From Nectonema munidae (taxonomy: Eukaryota; Nematomorpha; Nectonematoida; Nectonematidae), in contig JAUIRK010000388.1 of assembly GCA_030549495.1 (NCBI GenBank), positions 124,001 to 188,000 on the forward strand: a stretch of 64,000 nt of DNA. The letters run 5' to 3'. The notes beneath the pieces are model-generated. The model saw only the letters and a list, made by a program, of their open reading frames with translations. It was not told the DNA's origin and made no database searches. How positions within the stretch are numbered: the stretch's first letter is position 1; every line of letters begins with the position of its first letter. Both the position numbers and the translations under genes were made by a program. Shown in pieces: positions 58,153 to 64,000 of the stretch.

Positions 58153-59460
58153 CTTATAAGATGTACAAAATGGAATTTATAGAAAAACCGAACTTCATCT
58201 CATTATACAAATTAAAAGTACAGTAGTTTGCATATTCACATCTTTTCGTTTTTATATCAATAGCGTCGTCACAGAAACAACTAAAGAATATAACTTGCGA
58301 AAAAAAAAACTATAATATAACACAAAAATTTTACTAATTAAAATTATTCTTTTTTTTTTAATTTTCTTAGTTAATGACTAAACCCCATTCTCCTGCATTT
58401 GGTTGAATTAGAAAACTTAGTTTAGAAAAGACAAAGTTTTTATTATATCATAATGTTATTAAATTTTTCTGATGTTTTGAGTAAGCAATGTGTAATCAGA
58501 ATGGATAGAATGAAACAAACAGAAGTAAAATAAAAACTTCAGATAAAACTCGCAATAACTTAACACTTTATGGCTGATTTTTGCAGGATGAAAAAAAAGT
58601 TATATACCTAAATTGTTTTAAATGATTTTCTAATTTTAATGTTTTTAAATTTCAAAAGTGTGTGCTTTAATAAATTTTTGATTTTAACTGTGAATTACTT
58701 TCATTCTTTTTATAAAGAAATTTAATTTAAATAATGAAAAATTATAAAAATTACACCGCTATTTTTATCGTGAATATACTTTTACCAATACCCTGTTTAA
58801 AATATCTGCATCAAAAAACTTTAAATGATCTTTTTCTTAGGGGTTAAAATCTTTGATTAATATACGGAGACATATATTAAATTATAGCCATTGTTTTGTT
58901 GTTTATAGCTGTCAAATTAATCATAAAAGCATGTGATGAGATTACTTCATGCACTTTTCTCCTTCAAAATATCTACGTTGATTAGACAAATCTTTACCTG
59001 TTTTTAGTGGATTTGTGTCCACAATTTATAAGAAATGATACTTCTGAATTTTAATGAAATTTTAAGTCTCAGGATATTTGCTATCCAGTTTTGCATCGTA
59101 CTACTTAGTGATTAGATTTTTTCACCAAAATAGGATTCATCGAAATACTGATTTAGTCAACTTTCTTGTACAAAAAGAGATGTCCAGAATCACATTTCGT
59201 TCAATAATGACAAAACTGGTACAAACGTTAAGTTTACAATAGTGTGATTATATGAGACAATTTTTACATTTGGTAAACAAAGAAAATTGTAAATTAAGGT
59301 AATTTAAGAGATAAAAATATCTTGATTAGTTTCAGCCGGAGATTGCCTTCTTCAGAAATTTAAAAAATTATTTGTTTACCAAATTTTAAAAATGGGTAAT
59401 AACATCAAATCTATTTTATCGAGACTTGCAAAATAAACCAAGCGTGAAGGACCACTAGTT
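58153..59460. other. Raptor upstream intron (presumed)
   Basis: The exon at 58152 begins in mid-codon, so an earlier exon must exist further right. No match to the preceding raptor residues was found here on the minus strand. Confidence 0.5.
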
Positions 59461-59462
59461 GG

Positions 59463-59502
59463 CAAAAGTTAAGTTAAGTTAATTTATTTGTGACGTTCGC
59501 AC
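59463..59502 (-). repeat. Second copy of the GGTGCGAACGTC repeat end
   Basis: Inverse of the 3-prime end and AACTTAACTT tail of the repeat at 24243-24690 (GATGGGTGCGAACGTCACAAA). Only about 20 bp of body remains, as after strong 5-prime truncation. Confidence 0.65.
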
Positions 59503-59509
59503 CCATCGA

Positions 59510-60430
59510 ATTTCTTTTTTTGGAAGTAATCCATAAGTTTTCAAAAGCGTTGTTACAAAATGTCTTCTGAAATCAAGCTGTGGTTTTTTTTCTTCTTTTT
59601 TCACTTATTTTGAAAGTTACACAACTCAAATCAAAAAATAGCTCATAATAGGAAAATACCCTTTTTACCATGAAGACATGGTTTTTATTTTGCAACGTTT
59701 TGATTCATTATATCGACCCAACCCATTTGTGAATTGTAAAGGTTTAATGAGGCCAAACTTTTTACTATAACCCACTTTTTCAAGGCTTTTGAATATCGGA
59801 AAACTTCCTCTACAGGTTTTGAGTTGAAAAAAATTCAACACAAAAGAACTTTCCAGTTGTCTTGCTGATGACAGACTGAAAAACTTGTACTAAAAGCCTT
59901 TGAAATTTGAACAATAACTTTGAACGTCGCTGTAATTTTTTGTTGTTTTCTGTCATTTTTATAAAAAGATTTGAAGACGAGAAATAGTTATCACTAACGC
60001 AACGATAGATTTTTTAGAAAAATCAAAACAACACTTCTTCCAATAGTTAAAGACGAAGAATCCGAAAAAAAAATGTATGTTTTCCCTGATAAAAATCAAA
60101 ATTGATTATATATTTCCAATGAACACAGTCCCTATCGTTTATAGCCAAAGCTTTGAGACTTACCTTTGACATGCTATTTTAAAAGAAGATGTCCGTAGTA
60201 AGTACTCTTAGTTTCATCGATGCTGTAGATCTTAGAATAAGGCTGGTTCTTAATGACAATTTTGCTCATTTCTGAAATAAAAGGTCTTACTTTAGAATAC
60301 TTGTCATTTACATTCAGAATATTGTTGTTTGGCAAACGAGTATGTTTTTTTCTTAATTTTTGCGTGGACTCATCTATATTAAAATGGGCTATATTAAAAT
60401 TAAGAAAATAACTAAGATAGAATACCATCT
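59510..60430 (-). pseudogene. piggyBac transposase relic, second family
   Basis: On the minus strand, DKYSKVRPFISEM and KIYSIDETKSTYYGH hold the piggyBac D-R-x-x-K-(I/V)-R-P and S-I-D-E blocks (first catalytic Asp). After a stop come SFGYKR and GLCSL, GRSVVL, KPVEEVFRYSKALKKW, and LDFRRHFVTTLLKTYG. These follow the usual piggyBac order down to the C-terminal part, with many stops. It differs from the copy at 54.7 kb in strand and sequence. Confidence 0.75.
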
Positions 60431-61814
60431 GATATGATGCTAATTAAGTTACATGGTGGCTGAATGTAGATTTGACTGTTGACCAATTCGTTTTCTACAT
60501 ATTCAATTAAGCTGTTTAGAATCAAATGTATTTTTTACTCTGGCCTTTGATGAAAAAATTCTTTCTCTTTTGTTGGTTTTGCTTTAATGGGTTTTTGTCT
60601 TAATTTAGTAATAATTCTGGTAACTCTATAAAATATAACGAAAAGTTTAAATATTTATAAGTTTTGTTTACTTCACTTTTGAATGGAATCTTGCGCAGTG
60701 CTTACTCAAAAAAAATTTCAGAGGCAGCAATATATTATAGACGGAAAAGGTATAATTATTTGATATTAGAATGTCTTTTTTATGAAAAAATAAAATGTAA
60801 AGTGATATAGTTTATTTATAACGATTTGTTTTTTGAGTCCTCTGAGAATAATGAGGAAAGTAAACATGCTAAACATTTTTGCACTCCCTTACACACAGAT
60901 CCGTCAAGAAGGCATAGTGCATCTCGAAAGACATAAAAACTTAGCTGACTTGTAACTTTAGATGTTATAAAGTTACTACTTTGATCGACGAAACATAACA
61001 ATGGAATTATTAAGTTTTCAAATATATGACAATGATATGGCAAAAACTTGCTCCGCGCTTAAATGAAGCTACATCATCAAGGAACAAAGTTAATAAAATC
61101 AAAATCTTGCAATTTTACATCGTGAATCCCGCATTTACTAGAATATTTGCTGAAAAGACACACAAACTAACTCAAACAAATCAATTCTATGTTGATAAGA
61201 AATATCTTATGTTTGCAAACGTTACTGTACATTTCTTTGGCTTTAAATGCGAAATGCTCACGTTTTATTTAGGATTCACTGATCGTAAGACGGATAAGAA
61301 AAAAGTTATAGTAGTAACATTCTAATGCATTTAAATATAAACACATTCAGGACTCTAATCACCCTATTCTACGGTGAAGAGAAGTTTTACTATAAATTTG
61401 ATATTCATTTAATGATGTATTCAGAAAAATAAAAAAACAAAAAGGTAGGAAGTACAAATTTTCACAATCTTATCAAGTTAGATTGAAATATAGTACGAAC
61501 TAAAAAAATTATTTAAGCAGAAAAATTTTACAAGATGAACAGGAAGTTGAGAATCATAGCATAGGAAATATTATTGGTTAAGTCAGCTTTTTATATTAAA
61601 AAATTCAATCTACTTATTTTTTGTTAAACTTAAAAAGTATAAATCAAGATAGTTTATCAAAATTTTAGATAAGTCCTAGTTTTTGTTTTATCTTTTCTTT
61701 TTATTCAAAGTTTGTATTGCTACGCATGTTGCATGAATTAGTGGGACCCATTATTATTATATATTGAAAATGATGATGATGATGTATAAAAGATATTGTT
61801 GAAAATTTGGTAAA
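60431..61814. other. Region with unrecognised short frames
   Basis: Frames at 60816-61043 (minus) and 61026-61325 (plus, 99 codons) have moderately balanced composition but no recognisable family or splice context. If raptor 5-prime exons lie in this window, they were not recognised here. Confidence 0.35.
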
Positions 61815-62900
61815 CGGAGAAGCACATTTTTTCTTTTTTTTTTGATGTTGCCGCTTACTCCATCATAGCAAAGCTACTATTTATTTTCTTCATCACTTCA
61901 CTATCCTGCGCATATGTTTCGCTTACTCGATCATAGCAAAGCTGCTACTTCATTTTTCTCCGTAAATTTTATAATGTTTATTGATGGATATCAATATTTC
62001 AAAAAAAAAAAAAGAGTTTTTGAAGACTGTGTATTATTATTCTACAAAATCCTCTTGTCCGGGTAAATTTTTATAGATTTTTTTATATCAAATAGTTATG
62101 TGATAGAATAATATATATGTTTTAATTTAAATTTTACAAATTTTTCTTGCCCAGTCATATCTATAAATATTTTTTATATCAAATATAGCAATATATTTGT
62201 TTTAATATTTAGTTTTTTTACTAATTAAAACATTATAAACATCTGTAAAAGCTGAATACTTCATTCTACTAAGTGCTTTATTTTCTTTTTAGTGTTTTAA
62301 AATAAGTAGAACGTATGTTTTACGTACGCTGATTTTACGTTCCCTGGATTTTACGTCCTCGCCAAATGATCGATGACGTCATCTTTTTGGTCATTAAATG
62401 CATTATTAATACGTTTTTTCTTTGTGATTTTATGCATTAAAAAGTTTATAAAGGTTAATAATTCATCCAACTTCACTGTAGTAGTCTTCTTTAGCTGCCA
62501 TAGTCCCTCACGTCGTACACGGTGTGACCATGTGTGATCCAGGCTAGGATGTTCGTGTTGTATGTCAATTTAAAGGTCAACCTGGATTTCACGAATCCTA
62601 CGTTTTACGTCCGCCGTTCGGTCCCGTGCCGTACGTAAAACGTAGGTTCTAGTGTACTACTAATTGTAAAAGTGATGTGATGAATGAATGATATACTACG
62701 CATTCGCAATAAAAAATGCAAGCGATAGAAGATATGGTGGTGGAGTGCAACAATGAATATTTGTGCAGCAACGTGAAGTGATGAGGAAAATAAAATCTCT
62801 AAGAAATAGTGGCAAAGCTTTATGAGATCTGATATGATAGAGTAAGCGGCAACATCAAAGAATAAAAAATGTGCAGTTTTTCTCCGTGTTCAGTGTTTCT
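61815..62900. mobile_element. Foldback-type element with about 110-bp inverted ends
   Basis: Left: CGGAGAAGCACATTTTTT, TTTGATGTTGCCGCTTACTC, then TTCATCACTTCAC. Right, in inverse order: GTGAAGTGATGA, GAGTAAGCGGCAACATCAAA, then AAAAAATGTGCAG and TTCTCCG. The arms are at least 110 bp with small gaps. The left arm has a partial second copy (CGCTTACTCGATCATAGC near 61920). No coding. The middle is taken up by the Tigger MITE at 62309-62649. Confidence 0.7.
62309..62649. mobile_element. Tigger MITE derived from the 21359-23635 element
   Basis: 341 bp between TA at 62307-62308 and 62650-62651, with ends GAACGTATGTTTTACGTAC and GTACGTAAAACGTAGGTTC. Its left part is the inverse of the last 160 bp of the element at 21359-23635, and its right part is the inverse of that element's first 185 bp. 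The join is at about 62472, where ATTATTAACC-side text meets GAAGTTGGATGA. This is a simple internal deletion of about 1.9 kb. Confidence 0.95.
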
Positions 62901-63155
62901 CCTACAACCGAAAATTGTAATGCAAGAGGCTGCGTTGTCGTCACGCATTGTAGTGAAGCTGACAGCTAAAAGAGTAAAACTGACATGATTTAGTATCGTC
63001 AGAGATGGGCCGAATACCGTTTCATCATATCTAAATTGACGCATGCTATGTTTCTTAGTATAACATGCACACAAAAAAAAATGTATATATTGACCCTTTA
63101 AAATGATGAATTATTAAAGACAAAACATTTGATTTCTTTTAAATATAATTATATA

Positions 63156-64000
63156 CAGTCATGTCTCATTAATCCGGCCATGTTGGTTTCAACCTAAAAT
63201 CGACCGGATACTGAAGAACCGGACTAATGAATCAAGAATCTCTTTGAGAGGAAACAGGACAAATCTAAGTGGAGTTTGAAGTTTGTCTAGGGTTGAAGGG
63301 TAGTTATTCCGCGATAAATACAACGGTATCTGGATTGTTATGAATAAAATTAAATTTTATTAACGTAAAGTAATGCCACTTTACAAATGCATGGCATGAT
63401 TTTTTACAAAAAGAAAAACAATCATAAATAATTTATGGTGTTGTTAGATGGCGAGAATAAACTCGAGCTAAAGTATGAATGAAGTTTCGTCTGTTTGGCA
63501 GTAAGTATCTTTTTGTCATCGTTGTCTGATATAATGTCTTGAAGGTTAGATATGTGCTTTGTTGCTTTAGATATTCCAATGAACTCTAGATATGTGATCA
63601 ACTGCTGTAGGTGTGACCTTGCCTCTTTAGATGTTATAATATTAGGACTCACGTCATCACGGTCAGGTGTTGGTAGAGAAAGATTTGTTGCATCGTTTGA
63701 ATCATCCTGCACTATCTCCAGGATGTTGTGATCACTCATTTCTCCTGTGGTTGGTACATCATTGTCCATGTTAATGAATGGGATAGGATCTGTTATTTCT
63801 GGAGTGAGATTATTGATGAGATCTCGAAGACTGTCTATTGTTGTTTCACCCTCATCATCTCCAGTGAAATTATTTTGACCTCTTGTTTCAATGTCAAATT
63901 TAGTTTGGGGTAGGATTAAAACATGTTCCCAACACTTAGCAATAGTAAAACTGCTGACATGGCTCCAAGCATGTTTTATTATGGACAAAGCTTGACGGAT
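63156..64000 (-). mobile_element. Third Tigger/pogo element, runs off the window
   Basis: CAGTCATGTCTCATTAATCCGG follows TA at 63154-63155. This is a pogo-superfamily end, with a second sub-terminal ACCGGACTAATGAATCAAG stretch inside. The transposase reads toward this end, so the other end lies beyond 64000. Confidence 0.85.
63422..64000 (-). CDS. Tigger transposase, C-terminal part (partial)
   Basis: The frame is open to the window edge and ends at 63422. It opens with IRQALSIIKHAWSHVSSFTI, AKCWEHVL, the post-catalytic part of Tigger transposases (A...A..W..V...TI..CW). The rest is an acidic, Thr/Ser-rich tail (NDVPTTGEMSDHNILEIVQD) and a C-terminal helical part. No stop is seen in the visible 190 codons, so this copy may be younger than the other two. 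Catalytic residues would be outside the window. Confidence 0.8.
   Translation of the reverse strand: MRQALSIIKHAWSHVSSFTIAKCWEHVLILPQTKFDIETRGQNNFTGDDEGETTIDSLRDLINNLTPEITDPIPFINMDNDVPTTGEMSDHNILEIVQDDSNDATNLSLPTPDRDDVSPNIITSKEARSHLQQLITYLEFIGISKATKHISNLQDIISDNDDKKILTAKQTKLHSYFSSSLFSPSNNTINYL

Noticed and set aside
61026..61325. 99-codon frame as a host gene
   Set aside because: No family, splice context or polyadenylation signal recognised; left as an unassigned frame in the region entry.

Overview
This is eukaryotic, strongly AT-rich DNA with intron-containing genes. Coding exons are bounded by GT..AG sites, carry polyadenylation signals and lie in introns full of transposon remains. The gene content fits an arthropod. 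A sea louse or other copepod would suit the base composition and the mix of Tigger, hAT, piggyBac and MULE elements, but that is inference; no ribosomal or mitochondrial marker is present to prove it.

Two real genes organise the window and point tail to tail. On the plus strand, eight coding exons between 15860 and 33092 encode a complete monocarboxylate transporter (SLC16/MCT family, about 587 residues), and every exon-exon phase agrees. On the minus strand, fourteen exons between 58152 and 37114 encode raptor, the mTORC1 scaffold, from the caspase-like N-terminal domain through HEAT repeats to the C-terminal WD40 repeats. Its first exons lie beyond the right edge or were not recognised, and one join inside the WD40 region is unresolved.

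Region by region: 1-15 kb is intergenic, with MITEs, a MULE relic, hAT relics, a GATA-type microsatellite of about 370 bp and a broken Tigger/pogo transposon. 15.8-33.1 kb is the transporter; its second intron holds a full-length 2277-bp Tigger element with intact ends but a broken transposase. 33.9-36.4 kb, between the two gene tails, holds a hAT transposase interrupted by a TTAA-flanked MITE. 37.1-58.2 kb is raptor; its introns hold a LINE reverse-transcriptase relic, a fragment of a negative-strand RNA virus polymerase (L gene), a retroelement with 286-bp direct repeats that has been entered by a hAT element, and a piggyBac element. 58-64 kb holds a second piggyBac relic, a foldback element carrying a Tigger-derived MITE, and the end of a third Tigger family.

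The two most interesting items are the endogenous L-polymerase fragment in a raptor intron, next to the retroelement, and the parent/derivative pair formed by the 2277-bp Tigger element and the 341-bp MITE about 40 kb away. Only the transporter and raptor look functional as host genes. Almost all other open frames are parts of mobile elements or chance frames in AT-rich DNA.
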